17,240 bases of DNA from Gammaproteobacteria bacterium (GTDB lineage Bacteria; Pseudomonadota; Gammaproteobacteria; Acidiferrobacterales; SZUA-150). Made by a program: the position numbers and the translations under genes. This document shows positions 1-6,898 of this stretch, in pieces. Position 1 is the first letter of the stretch; each line of letters opens with the position of its first letter. The notes beneath the pieces were generated by a model. That model had not been told where the DNA came from, made no database searches, and saw nothing but the letters and a program-made list of their open reading frames with translations. The stretch is taken from NCBI GenBank assembly GCA_029880755.1, contig JAOUNW010000025.1, positions 1 through 17,240 of the forward strand, written 5' to 3'.

Positions 1-1
1 G

Positions 2-109
2 AAAGCCGTGAAGAAAAAGGCGGCCAAGAAAACTGCAAAGAAGGCAGCCAAGAAGAAAGCCGTGAAGAAAAAGGCGGCCAAGAAAACTGCAAAGAAGGCA
101 GCCAAGAAG
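2..109 (+). repeat. Two identical 54-bp tandem coding repeats
   Basis: Bases 2-55 and 56-109 are the same 54-bp unit with no mismatch that I can find. Each encodes 18 residues, read as KAVKKKAAKKTAKKAAKK. The array probably continues left of the window. Identity at silent positions suggests recent duplication or ongoing slippage/gene conversion, so copy number may vary between strains. Confidence 0.9.
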
Positions 110-121
110 AAAAAAAGATAG
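2..121 (+). CDS. Histone H1-like/AlgP-like Lys-Ala-rich protein, C-terminal end (5'-partial)
   Basis: The reading frame is open from base 2 to a TAG at 119-121 and gives 39 residues made almost only of Lys and Ala, with some Thr and Val and a final Arg. Lys-Ala repeat tails like this occur in bacterial histone H1-like proteins such as Pseudomonas AlgP, which bind DNA non-specifically through lysines in AAKK-type repeats. The start lies outside the window, so any N-terminal domain is unseen. The frame is chosen because the two other forward frames do not give the repeated basic pattern and because it ends directly before a clear terminator. Low-complexity Lys/Ala tails also occur in some ribosomal, Tol and DNA-binding proteins, so the family assignment is moderate while the coding call is good. 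Confidence 0.75.
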   Translation, partial: KAVKKKAAKKTAKKAAKKKAVKKKAAKKTAKKAAKKKKR

Positions 122-129
122 TTTGTAGC

Positions 130-158
130 AAAAAAGCCTGGAGACCCCGGGCTTTTTT
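130..158 (+). terminator. Rho-independent terminator of the H1-like gene
   Basis: AAAAAAGCC (130-138) pairs with GGCTTTTTT (150-158). The stem can extend inward by TGG against CCG, leaving a small loop, and it ends in a run of six T. It starts 8 nt after the stop codon of the repeat gene. The A-tract/T-tract symmetry means it could also act on the opposite strand, but no minus-strand gene ends here. Confidence 0.9.
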
Positions 159-215
159 GTGTGTGACAGTTTTCTGAAAAGGACCGTCGTGGTACCGTTT
201 GTCCACTATGTATTA

Positions 216-230
216 AACCATGGTTAACCA
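216..230. promoter_or_regulatory. Overlapping palindromes upstream of hemB (possible operator)
   Basis: AACCATGGTT (216-225) is a perfect 10-bp palindrome, and TGGTTAACCA (221-230) is a second one sharing five bases with it. They lie 27-41 bases before the hemB start, where a promoter or operator would be expected. I see no convincing -35/-10 pair around them. Short palindromes arise by chance, so regulatory meaning is only a suggestion. Confidence 0.25.
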
Positions 231-256
231 GGGCTTAGAGCAAGGCGGGCATAATT

Positions 257-1276
257 ATGAGTCAAATTTACACTGGGTCGGGACGGTTTCCGGTAATTCG
301 GATGCGTCGCATGCGCCGGGATGATTTTTCCCGTCGCCTGATGAGGGAGAGTCGACTGGATGTTTCTGATCTGATTCAGCCAGTTTTTGTGGTCGAGGGC
401 AGTCAGGAAGCGCAACCGGTTGCCTCGATGCCTGGTGTTCATCGAATTAGCATCGATCTGCTCTGTCAACAGGCCCGCCGATTGGTTGAATTGGGTGTTC
501 CCGCGATAGCGTTATTTCCGGTGGTTGGTCAGGAAAAAAAATCAGATAAGGCGCAAGAGGCATTTAATAAAGACGGATTGGCGCAACGGGCAATTCGTGC
601 CCTGAAGTCAGAAGTGCCGGAACTGGGTGTTATCACTGATGTGGCCCTGGATCCCTTTACCTCTCACGGACAGGACGGGCTGATTGATGAAAGCGGTTAT
701 GTGCTTAACGATGAAACCGTGGAGGTGTTGGTGAAGCAGGCGCTTTCTCATGCCGACGCCGGCGCCGACATTGTAGCACCGTCGGACATGATGGATGGCC
801 GCATTGGTGCTATTCGCCACGCGCTGGAGCAGGCCGGGCATGTCCATGTGCGTATCCTGGCTTACTCCGCTAAATATGCCTCCAGTTTTTACGGACCTTT
901 TCGTGATGCAGTGGGGTCCGCGCAAAATCTTGCAGGAGGCAATAAATACAGTTATCAAATGGACCCAGCCAATACCGACGAGGCGTTGTGGGAAACAGGG
1001 ATGGACCTGGATGAGGGTGCAGACATGGTTATGGTAAAACCGGGCCTGCCCTATTTGGATATCGTTCACCGGGTCAAGCAACAGTTCGGCGCTCCGACTT
1101 TTGTTTATCAGGTCAGTGGTGAGTATGCCATGCTGATGGCGGCTGCCCAAAATGGATGGCTTGATGAGAAAGCGGTGATTATGGAGTCCTTATTGGCCAT
1201 GAAGCGTGCAGGAGCAGACGGTATTCTGACCTATTTCGCAGAGCGAGTTGCTGGCTGGTTAGACGCTCCCCGCTAA
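257..1276 (+). CDS. hemB: Delta-aminolevulinic acid dehydratase (porphobilinogen synthase)
   Basis: HemB condenses two 5-aminolevulinate molecules to porphobilinogen in the cytosol, the first common step of heme and other tetrapyrroles. The 339-residue length is usual for the family. The two Schiff-base lysines are visible: K206 in YSAKYASSFYGPFRDA and K261 in VMVKPGLPYLD, close to the positions I recall for the Pseudomonas aeruginosa enzyme (205 and 260). The metal-site segment around residues 127-141 reads TDVALDPFTSHGQDG. It has Asp where the zinc enzymes have a cysteine cluster, so this is the magnesium-type enzyme. The ATG at 257 is preceded by AAGG at 242-245. The gene stands alone between the upstream terminator and a 171-bp gap to the next gene start. 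Confidence 0.97.
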   Translation: MSQIYTGSGRFPVIRMRRMRRDDFSRRLMRESRLDVSDLIQPVFVVEGSQEAQPVASMPGVHRISIDLLCQQARRLVELGVPAIALFPVVGQEKKSDKAQEAFNKDGLAQRAIRALKSEVPELGVITDVALDPFTSHGQDGLIDESGYVLNDETVEVLVKQALSHADAGADIVAPSDMMDGRIGAIRHALEQAGHVHVRILAYSAKYASSFYGPFRDAVGSAQNLAGGNKYSYQMDPANTDEALWETGMDLDEGADMVMVKPGLPYLDIVHRVKQQFGAPTFVYQVSGEYAMLMAAAQNGWLDEKAVIMESLLAMKRAGADGILTYFAERVAGWLDAPR

Positions 1277-1393
1277 CATGTTCGCGCTGGAGGCAGGATA
1301 GAAATATCTGGTTTTTCCAGACCCCAGAACCCGTTATGATTCGCTATATCCCATAGAATTCCTGGAACTATTCTAATGCATGTTGTTGAAGGC

Positions 1394-1418
1394 GAGCCGC
1401 TATACTTCGGCTCCTTTT
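1394..1418 (+). other. Hairpin with short T-run between hemB and the DUF971 gene
   Basis: GAGCCG (1394-1399) pairs with CGGCTC (1408-1413) around an 8-nt loop, followed within two bases by TTTT (1415-1418). It could be a weak terminator for hemB or a leader hairpin ahead of the DUF971-ubi unit. The T-run is short, so read-through is likely. The hairpin also lies in the 5' extension of the DUF971 frame (from an ATG at 1376), which I regard as non-coding. Confidence 0.4.
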
Positions 1419-1447
1419 ATGGAATTCTTGGGCATGAGGATTTAATG

Positions 1448-1816
1448 ATGAAAAAGATTAAGCCAACTGATATCAAGCTGCATCAAAAGAGTCGCATACT
1501 GGAAATCAGTTTCGATGACGGTAGCCGCTTTGAGCTGTCTTGTGAATACCTGCGTACTCATTCACCTTCGGCGGAGGTTAGGGGGCATGGGCCAGGGCAG
1601 GAGGTGTTGCAGACAGGCAAGGAAAACGTCTCCATCACCAACATTGAGCCCGTAGGCACGTACGCCGTTGCCTTTCATTTTGATGATGGCCATAACTCGG
1701 GAATATATTCCTGGGAAACCCTGTATGACCTGGGCGCTAACAAGGAGAAGTATTGGGCCAATTATCTTGAGCGTTTACAGCAGGCAGGATATCAGCGCAA
1801 GGAGCAAAACGCCTAG
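1448..1816 (+). CDS. DUF971 (gamma-butyrobetaine hydroxylase-like N-terminal domain) protein
   Basis: This small soluble protein (122 residues from this start) matches the DUF971 family by pattern. It has an N-terminal IKLHQKSRILEISFDDG strand pair, then FELSCEYLRTHSPSAEV, and a C-terminal DDGHNSGIYSWETLYDLG segment. In Pseudomonas such a gene lies near hslVU and pha genes, not far from ubiE. Its biochemical role is not established; the fold is shared with the N-terminal part of gamma-butyrobetaine hydroxylase. The frame opens at an ATG at 1376, but GAGGA at 1436-1440 points to the ATG at 1448 (7-nt spacing) or 1445, and the family begins about there. It ends 3 nt before ubiE, so the two are probably co-transcribed. 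Confidence 0.88.
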   Translation: MKKIKPTDIKLHQKSRILEISFDDGSRFELSCEYLRTHSPSAEVRGHGPGQEVLQTGKENVSITNIEPVGTYAVAFHFDDGHNSGIYSWETLYDLGANKEKYWANYLERLQQAGYQRKEQNA

Positions 1817-1819
1817 TTT

Positions 1820-2614
1820 ATGAAGTCCACTTCACCAAATAACAACGAGCATCCGACAACACATTTCGGATTTAAAGAGGTACCGGAATCAGAAAAAGCC
1901 GGTCTGGTTGCGGGCGTGTTCCATTCTGTCGCAGGCAAATATGATCTCATGAACGATCTGATGTCTATGGGTGTGCATCGTTTATGGAAGCGTTTTGCGC
2001 TGGAACAAAGCGATGTAAGGCAGGGACAGAGTGTTCTGGATGTTGCGGGCGGCACAGGCGATATTGCTGCCTTGATGCTGGAGCGGGTCATGCCGGGCGG
2101 CACTGTTATGATGACGGATATTAACGCCTCAATGCTGGAAACCGGGCGTGATCGCCTCATTGACCGGGGAGTAGCGGAACAAATACCTTGCATACAAGCC
2201 GATGCTGAGGCTCTGCCATTTAAGGAAAACAGCTTCGATTGTGTAACTATCGCCTTTGGCTTGCGCAATATGACCCGCAAAGAAAAAGCGCTGGAGTCAG
2301 CCTTTTCTGTTTTGAAACCTGGAGGAAGATTACTTATTCTGGAGTTTTCCAAACCTACGATTCCAGGCCTTGACAAGATTTATGATCTTTACTCCTTTAA
2401 AATATTGCCGGTGATGGGGCGTATGGTTGCCAATGATGAGGAAAGTTATCGTTATCTGGCTGAATCCATCCGCAAACACCCGGATCAGGAAACATTAAAG
2501 GCGATGATGGAGCGTGCTGGTTTTGAGCGTGTGCATTATTTTAACCTGAGCGGCGGTATCGTTGCGTTACACAAAGGTTACAAATTGGACACCAAGGCAG
2601 GTCGGCCACGATGA
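1820..2614 (+). CDS. ubiE: Ubiquinone/menaquinone biosynthesis C-methyltransferase UbiE
   Basis: UbiE is the SAM-dependent C-methyltransferase that converts 2-methoxy-6-polyprenyl-benzoquinol (ubiquinone path) and, where present, demethylmenaquinol (menaquinone path). The family signature YDLMNDLMSMGVHRLW is at residues 41-56. SAM motif I, VLDVAGGTG, is at 72-80, the acidic D100 follows strand 2, and motif II/III regions include QADAEALPF (126-134) and LKPGGRLLILEFSKP (165-179). The C-terminal SGGIVALHKGYK is typical. At 264 residues it is slightly longer than E. coli UbiE, owing to a polar N-terminal lead. AAGGAG at 1799-1804 is a distant Shine-Dalgarno, so coupling to the upstream gene may help initiation. 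Its TGA overlaps the ubiJ start as ATGA. Confidence 0.97.
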   Translation: MKSTSPNNNEHPTTHFGFKEVPESEKAGLVAGVFHSVAGKYDLMNDLMSMGVHRLWKRFALEQSDVRQGQSVLDVAGGTGDIAALMLERVMPGGTVMMTDINASMLETGRDRLIDRGVAEQIPCIQADAEALPFKENSFDCVTIAFGLRNMTRKEKALESAFSVLKPGGRLLILEFSKPTIPGLDKIYDLYSFKILPVMGRMVANDEESYRYLAESIRKHPDQETLKAMMERAGFERVHYFNLSGGIVALHKGYKLDTKAGRPR

Positions 2615-3225
2615 TTTCAGACCTTGCGATTGCGTTGGCGGAGGACGCGATAAATCGGGTATTGCGTCTGGACAGGGATGCGCTGATTCGTTTGGGAAGC
2701 TTGGACGGCAAGACCGTATGCCTGAAGCTGGCACTACCAGAAGGCGAACCGTTATCACTCTATGTGCTGCCATTTGAAGGGGGCATGCGTTTGAGATTGG
2801 GCGTGGCTGCTGCACCTGATGTCACTATTCAAGGAAATATCCCGGTTTTTACCAGCATGTTATTTGGCGATGCCATGACCGGCCTGGTTGGGCAAGCGGA
2901 TATGCAGATTCGGGGCGACCTTGAACTGGGCCACAAGTTTAAACAAATTCTTGACCAATTGAACGTTGACTGGGAAGAGCAAACATCGCGCTATTTGGGC
3001 GACATTGCGGCGCATAAACTGGGGCGGTTTGTCAGGGAATTCAAGGCATGGCGTGCCCAGGCATTGCACACCGTGCAGCAGGATTTTGCGGAGTTTGTGG
3101 TAGAGGAGTCGCGGCTGGTTCCGCCAAAGGAAGAAGTCGATCGATTTATGCATGGCGTAGACAAGCTGCGCGCGGATATTGACCGTCTGGCGAGTCGCCT
3201 GCAACGTCTTCATGCTGACAGCTAG
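2611..3225 (+). CDS. ubiJ: Ubiquinone biosynthesis accessory factor UbiJ (SCP2 domain)
   Basis: UbiJ is a non-catalytic lipid-binding factor of the soluble Ubi metabolon that, with UbiK, helps present polyprenyl-quinone intermediates. The 204-residue protein has an SCP2-like N-terminal half (about residues 10-110: LDGKTVCLKLALPEGEPLSL, then strands ending in TIQGNIPVFTSMLFG and a MQIRGDLELGHKFKQIL helix). A charged helical C-terminal half includes FAEFVVEESRLVPPKEEVDR and a probable coiled coil. The position between ubiE and ubiB is the conserved one. The start overlaps ubiE by ATGA, giving translational coupling, and the stop codon directly abuts the ubiB start. Confidence 0.93.
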   Translation: MISDLAIALAEDAINRVLRLDRDALIRLGSLDGKTVCLKLALPEGEPLSLYVLPFEGGMRLRLGVAAAPDVTIQGNIPVFTSMLFGDAMTGLVGQADMQIRGDLELGHKFKQILDQLNVDWEEQTSRYLGDIAAHKLGRFVREFKAWRAQALHTVQQDFAEFVVEESRLVPPKEEVDRFMHGVDKLRADIDRLASRLQRLHADS

Positions 3226-4878
3226 ATGTTATCGTTAAATCAATTTGCCTGGTTGTTGCGTATTCACCGTGTTTTTGTCAAACATGATCTTGATGAATTT
3301 ATTGAGGCAATTCATCTTTTCCGGCCCTATCGAATCCTGCTAAGGGCGGCGCCCTGGCGTTGGTGGAAAAAAAATAATATTCCCCGCGGAACAAGGTTAC
3401 GCGAGGCCCTGGAGGAATTGGGCCCCATATTCGTCAAGTTCGGTCAGATGATGTCCACTCGCCCTGATCTGCTGCCCGAAGATATTGCCGAAGAACTAAA
3501 AAAATTACAGGACCAGGTGCCACCTTTTTCCGGAGATGAAGCGGTAGCCATCATTGAACGCAGTTATGGGGAGTCACTAGAGAGCCACTTCAGAAATTTT
3601 GATAAAACCCCGGTAGCTTCGGCGTCGGTTGCCCAGGTGCATTTTGCAGAACTGCATGACGGAACGGAAGTAGCGGTTAAGGTGCTGCGACCCGGTATTG
3701 AGGAAGTGATTGAGCGGGATTTGAATCTCCTTTATACGCTCGCGAGATTGGCGATGCGTTACTGGTCGGAGGCCAGGCGCCTACGACTGGTGGAGGTGGT
3801 AGACGAATTTAACAACACCTTGCATCAAGAGCTGGATTTGATGCAGGAGTCCGCCAACGCCAGCCAGTTGCGGGCGAATTTTAATGGCTCCGATATGTTA
3901 TATGTGGCCAAGGTCTATTGGGATCATACTCGCCGCAACGTCATGGTGATGGAACGCATTCACGGGATTCCCATTAGCGATATAGATGCCCTGAAGCAAG
4001 CGGGGATCGATATGCGCCGGTTAGCTCATAATGGCGTGGAGATTTTTTTTACCCAGGCGTTTCGAGACGGATTTTTTCATGCCGATATGCATCCCGGTAA
4101 TATCTTTGTTTCGCCGGATGGGCAGTACCAGGCCGTGGATTTTGGCATTATGGGTTCGCTGGGTGATAGGGATAAGCGTTACCTTGCCCAGAATTTTGTT
4201 GCTTTTTTCAACCGTGATTACCGGGCGGTGGCGGATGCCCACTTGCGTGCAGGTTGGGTACCGCCTGAGACACGGCCGGAAGAGTTTGAATCCGCTATAC
4301 GAGCTGTGTGCGAACCTATTTTTGCCAAGCCCATAAAGGATATTTCATTTGGACGGTTATTAATGCACCTTTTTCAGACAGCCAGACGCTTCAATATGGA
4401 AATTCAGCCACAATTGGTGTTATTGCAAAAAACACTATTTCAGATAGAGGGTTTAGGTCGGCGTTTGTATCCGGATCTGGACTTGTGGGTGACAGCCAAA
4501 CCCTATCTGGAACGTTGGATGCGTGAACAAATGGGTCCCCGAGCATTAATAAAGACATTGCGACGGGAGCTGCCGAAGTGGTGGCAAATCATGCCGGAGT
4601 TTCCTGGAATTTTGCATGAATTGCTGCAGCGGCAGCAAAATGGTGAATATATCCAGCGTTGGCAGTCACAGGATGTCTCCCGCCTGGAAAAAAGTCTGCA
4701 GAACAGCCAAAAAAGATTATATCTGGCGGTAGTCGGGGGAAGTCTTGCGATTGTATCGGCAATACTGTTGGGTTTGGCCGCTCAAGGGTCTAATATTAAT
4801 TTATGGTTGTTAGGTGCAGGGATATCCTGTGCAAGTGTAGGTGGTTGTTTAATGTTGTGGGCCGGATTAAGGGATTAA
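3226..4878 (+). CDS. ubiB: UbiB, ABC1/ADCK-family atypical kinase-like ubiquinone factor
   Basis: UbiB is a membrane-anchored kinase-like ATPase of the ABC1/ADCK/UbiB family needed for ubiquinone synthesis, probably for lipid precursor extraction or delivery. Visible motifs are the family KxGQ signature KFGQ at residues 71-74, the Ala/Ser-rich loop ASASVAQVH (131-139) that replaces a normal P-loop, K152 in VAVKV, the catalytic-loop-like HADMHPGN (285-292, D287) and VDFG (304-307, D305). Two hydrophobic segments in the last 50 residues (about 500-521 and 527-547) form the usual C-terminal membrane anchor. The 550-residue length is normal. The ATG follows the ubiJ TAG with no spacing. Seven of the first 50 residues are aromatic Trp/Phe/Tyr, as is common for membrane association. 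Confidence 0.97.
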   Translation: MLSLNQFAWLLRIHRVFVKHDLDEFIEAIHLFRPYRILLRAAPWRWWKKNNIPRGTRLREALEELGPIFVKFGQMMSTRPDLLPEDIAEELKKLQDQVPPFSGDEAVAIIERSYGESLESHFRNFDKTPVASASVAQVHFAELHDGTEVAVKVLRPGIEEVIERDLNLLYTLARLAMRYWSEARRLRLVEVVDEFNNTLHQELDLMQESANASQLRANFNGSDMLYVAKVYWDHTRRNVMVMERIHGIPISDIDALKQAGIDMRRLAHNGVEIFFTQAFRDGFFHADMHPGNIFVSPDGQYQAVDFGIMGSLGDRDKRYLAQNFVAFFNRDYRAVADAHLRAGWVPPETRPEEFESAIRAVCEPIFAKPIKDISFGRLLMHLFQTARRFNMEIQPQLVLLQKTLFQIEGLGRRLYPDLDLWVTAKPYLERWMREQMGPRALIKTLRRELPKWWQIMPEFPGILHELLQRQQNGEYIQRWQSQDVSRLEKSLQNSQKRLYLAVVGGSLAIVSAILLGLAAQGSNINLWLLGAGISCASVGGCLMLWAGLRD

Positions 4879-4895
4879 TGGATAAAATTACCGGA

Positions 4896-4940
4896 TTGAC
4901 CGACGAAGCAGCCCCTTTTTTATATACCAAGTAATGGTAT
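4896..4940 (+). promoter_or_regulatory. Possible promoter with inverted repeat upstream of the outer-membrane gene
   Basis: TTGACC (4896-4901) lies 17 bases before TTTATA (4919-4924) or 19 bases before TATATA (4921-4926), a weak to fair sigma-70 match. The inverted repeat ATACCA-N5-TGGTAT (4924-4940) overlaps the expected transcription start, where a repressor could sit. No clear terminator separates it from ubiB, so the downstream gene could also receive read-through. Confidence 0.3.
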
Positions 4941-4977
4941 GATCATTTTAAATCAATGACAGGGGTGAGAGAGTCGG

Positions 4978-5838
4978 GTGCGCTATATCCTACTGATAAG
5001 CTCAGCTTTAACATTGGCCCCGGGTGGGTCATGGGCCGATAATATCTGGACCGTTCATGAGTCTGCGGCAGAGTTGGGTTTTGGGCAGGGGCAATACAGC
5101 ACTTTTGGGCTAAACAACTTCCAGTCATTAGCTCCCGATTTTACCGGGGTCAGCCAGGATAATCTGGAGAGCCTGGTAATGCCATCGGCTGCCGGAAGTG
5201 CAGCTCACCACCATTACAGCCTGCTGAAAGTGGCCGGAGATAACAATACTCTGATAGTGCCGCTCTATCGTCAGCAGAAAGGTGATCACTTGAAAAACGA
5301 GGATCAGTTTCAGGCGTGGGGCGTGGAATGGCAGCATCGCTTGAATGCAGAACACAGTTTTTCTTTGTCTGCCCATATGGGTGAAAATTTTTATTACGAA
5401 AATAGCGATCTGGAACTGGGCGAGACCACTAGCACTATGGCAGCTGTATCTTGGACAACCCGGCTTAACGGTGGTAGTCAGCCAAGCATTAGCGGTAGCT
5501 TCTTTTTCGGTGATGAGCTGACCAATCCAGAAAATGAGCACCAGTTTGCCAGGAAATACTACGGTTTCAGTATCGGTGGCCAGATTACTGTCGCAGACAA
5601 ACATACCCCTTATCTTTCCTTCAGGTTGCAGAAGAGCAATTATATTTTTGATGACACCCTCAACTGGGAGGGGGTTGACGAAAATTTTTACTCAAAGCTA
5701 TCTGCGGGATGGAGCTGGCAGGTGCAGGATAACTGGAGCCTGAAGGCTGAAGCCAATTATTCCCTGAGTGACGTAGAGATGGACTGGCGTTACGATCGGA
5801 GCAAATTGTTTTTCGGTACCCGTTACGATTTCCGGTAG
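4978..5838 (+). CDS. Outer-membrane beta-barrel protein of unrecognised family
   Basis: I do not recognise a named family. The 286-residue product starts with a signal peptide (MRYILLISSALTLAPGGSWA, cleavage about residue 20) and continues as alternating polar/aromatic stretches typical of amphipathic beta-strands, for example YLSFRLQKSNYIF, FYSKLSAGWSWQVQDNWSLKAEANYSL and a final KLFFGTRYDFR. The end, aromatic Phe followed by Arg, resembles a barrel-closing C-terminal strand. Six to ten strands could fit. The last third recalls C-terminal barrels of the DUF560/Slam type, but the periplasmic repeat domain of Slam is absent, so I do not claim it. The only in-frame start is GTG at 4978, after AGGGGTGAG at 4961-4969. 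It ends 13 bp from the convergent acetyltransferase gene. Confidence 0.75.
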   Translation: MRYILLISSALTLAPGGSWADNIWTVHESAAELGFGQGQYSTFGLNNFQSLAPDFTGVSQDNLESLVMPSAAGSAAHHHYSLLKVAGDNNTLIVPLYRQQKGDHLKNEDQFQAWGVEWQHRLNAEHSFSLSAHMGENFYYENSDLELGETTSTMAAVSWTTRLNGGSQPSISGSFFFGDELTNPENEHQFARKYYGFSIGGQITVADKHTPYLSFRLQKSNYIFDDTLNWEGVDENFYSKLSAGWSWQVQDNWSLKAEANYSLSDVEMDWRYDRSKLFFGTRYDFR

Positions 5839-5851
5839 TCCGGTTTGTCGA

Positions 5852-6319
5852 TTAACCCCAATCAATTCTCTTACTGAATACAGCAGTTTGCCCGCGTTCC
5901 TGGTAACCCAGGGAAGGATAGAAACCCCGTTTGTATGATTCGCGTTCGCGCCCGTTCATGACTGTAATGCGAAAACATTTCTGATTGATTGCCTCGGATT
6001 CAATTGCGGTCATAAGCATTTTTCCGACCCCTTGGCTGCGGGCTTCTTCCACCACGAAGACTTCGGAAACAAACATTTCTCTTCCGGCAAAAAGCAGATA
6101 GGTCGCCGTTTCCCCGTGTACGTAGCCCACCACTCTGTTATTCAGTTCTGCGACAAGCAACAGAGCGTTATCTTCGGTGATAAGTGATTTTAATCTCTGT
6201 CTGAGAGTGCTCCCGTCTGCTTTGAACGCAGGATTCCAACCCAGCTCTTTATGTAAACGCATAATATCATCGACATCATCGGGTTTGAGTGGTCGGATCT
6301 GAATTTTATTTTTAGCCAT
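5852..6319 (-). CDS. GNAT family N-acetyltransferase
   Basis: The 155-residue protein is a single GNAT domain: beta1 IQIRPLKPDDVDDIMRLHKEL, then LLLVAELNNRVVGYVHGE, the strand FVSEVFVVEEARSQGVGKML and a C-terminal FRITVMNGRERESYKRGFYPSLGYQER. Motif A, with the acetyl-CoA pyrophosphate loop Q/R-x-x-G-x-G/A, is seen as RSQGVG. The Tyr/Phe-Y-x-x-x-G-Y segment near the end (FYPSLGY) is the usual position of the general acid. Family members acetylate amines on proteins, antibiotics or metabolites, and nothing here shows the substrate. It is the last gene of the minus-strand cluster, 30 nt after the DJ-1 gene. The ATG has only a weak ribosome site (CAGG). Confidence 0.9.
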   Translation of the reverse strand: MAKNKIQIRPLKPDDVDDIMRLHKELGWNPAFKADGSTLRQRLKSLITEDNALLLVAELNNRVVGYVHGETATYLLFAGREMFVSEVFVVEEARSQGVGKMLMTAIESEAINQKCFRITVMNGRERESYKRGFYPSLGYQERGQTAVFSKRIDWG

Positions 6320-6349
6320 ATATATGAGCGCCTGATCTTCGTTACTGGA

Positions 6350-6898
6350 TTATCTCGCCAAACCGCTTTCCACCTGTTGGCGTTTTTCTTTTCCTGATAA
6401 TAGCTCAATGAGTTGTAATGCGAAATCCATAGCGGTTCCCGGTCCTCTTGAGGTGACTATTTTGTTGTCAACCACTACGCTATAATTTTTTAGGTTGATA
6501 TCTGGAAATTGTTTCGTATTAAGAGTGCCCGGATAGCAGGTGACATTTTTTCCTTTAAGCAAACCGGCGACTGCAAGCACTTTGGGCGCAGCACATATCG
6601 CTGCAATATAAGCATGCTTACCAGCCATATCGTTTAGCAGATTGGCTATCCGGGGATCTTTTTCCAAATTGGTGGCACCGGGTTGTCCTCCGGGCAATAC
6701 CACCATCTCATAGGTATATTTAAGCGCCTCATCCAGCGTACAGTCCGGAACAAGCACTGTTTTTCTGCTAGCTGTGATTGGCCCAGCATTGAGTCCGGCT
6801 ACGGTGACATGAATTGATGCGCGGCGCAGTAAATCAATAATTGTGACGGCTTCAAGTTCTTCAAAACCTTCCGCCAGAGGGACTAGGACTTGGGTCAT
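6350..6898 (-). CDS. DJ-1/PfpI family protein (YajL/DJ-1-like)
   Basis: The 182-residue length and sequence match the DJ-1/YajL group. The reactive cysteine is C102 in the nucleophile elbow AAICAAP, and the acidic partner is E16 in AEGFEELE. The PGG loop VVLPGGQPGATNL (67-78) is also present, with a conserved YPG and TSRGPGTAMDFAL near the end. Proteins of this group have been linked to oxidative-stress protection, chaperone activity and a disputed glyoxalase/deglycase activity. The start is well set: AGGAGG lies just before the ATG, and the gene overlaps the end of yibQ by ATGA, so translation is coupled. Among envelope genes it looks like a passenger or stress-linked addition. Confidence 0.92.
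   Translation of the reverse strand: MTQVLVPLAEGFEELEAVTIIDLLRRASIHVTVAGLNAGPITASRKTVLVPDCTLDEALKYTYEMVVLPGGQPGATNLEKDPRIANLLNDMAGKHAYIAAICAAPKVLAVAGLLKGKNVTCYPGTLNTKQFPDINLKNYSVVVDNKIVTSRGPGTAMDFALQLIELLSGKEKRQQVESGLAR

Noticed and set aside
608..1150. 180-codon minus-strand open frame
   Set aside because: It lies wholly opposite hemB, whose catalytic lysines and metal site are intact. The product has no domain pattern.
1813..2376. 187-codon minus-strand open frame
   Set aside because: It is antisense to ubiE and has composition typical of a reverse shadow. There is no promoter or ribosome site.
4978..5838. Assignment of the barrel protein as a Slam (DUF560) translocator
   Set aside because: Only the last strands look similar. 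The required N-terminal periplasmic repeat domain is missing and the protein is too short.
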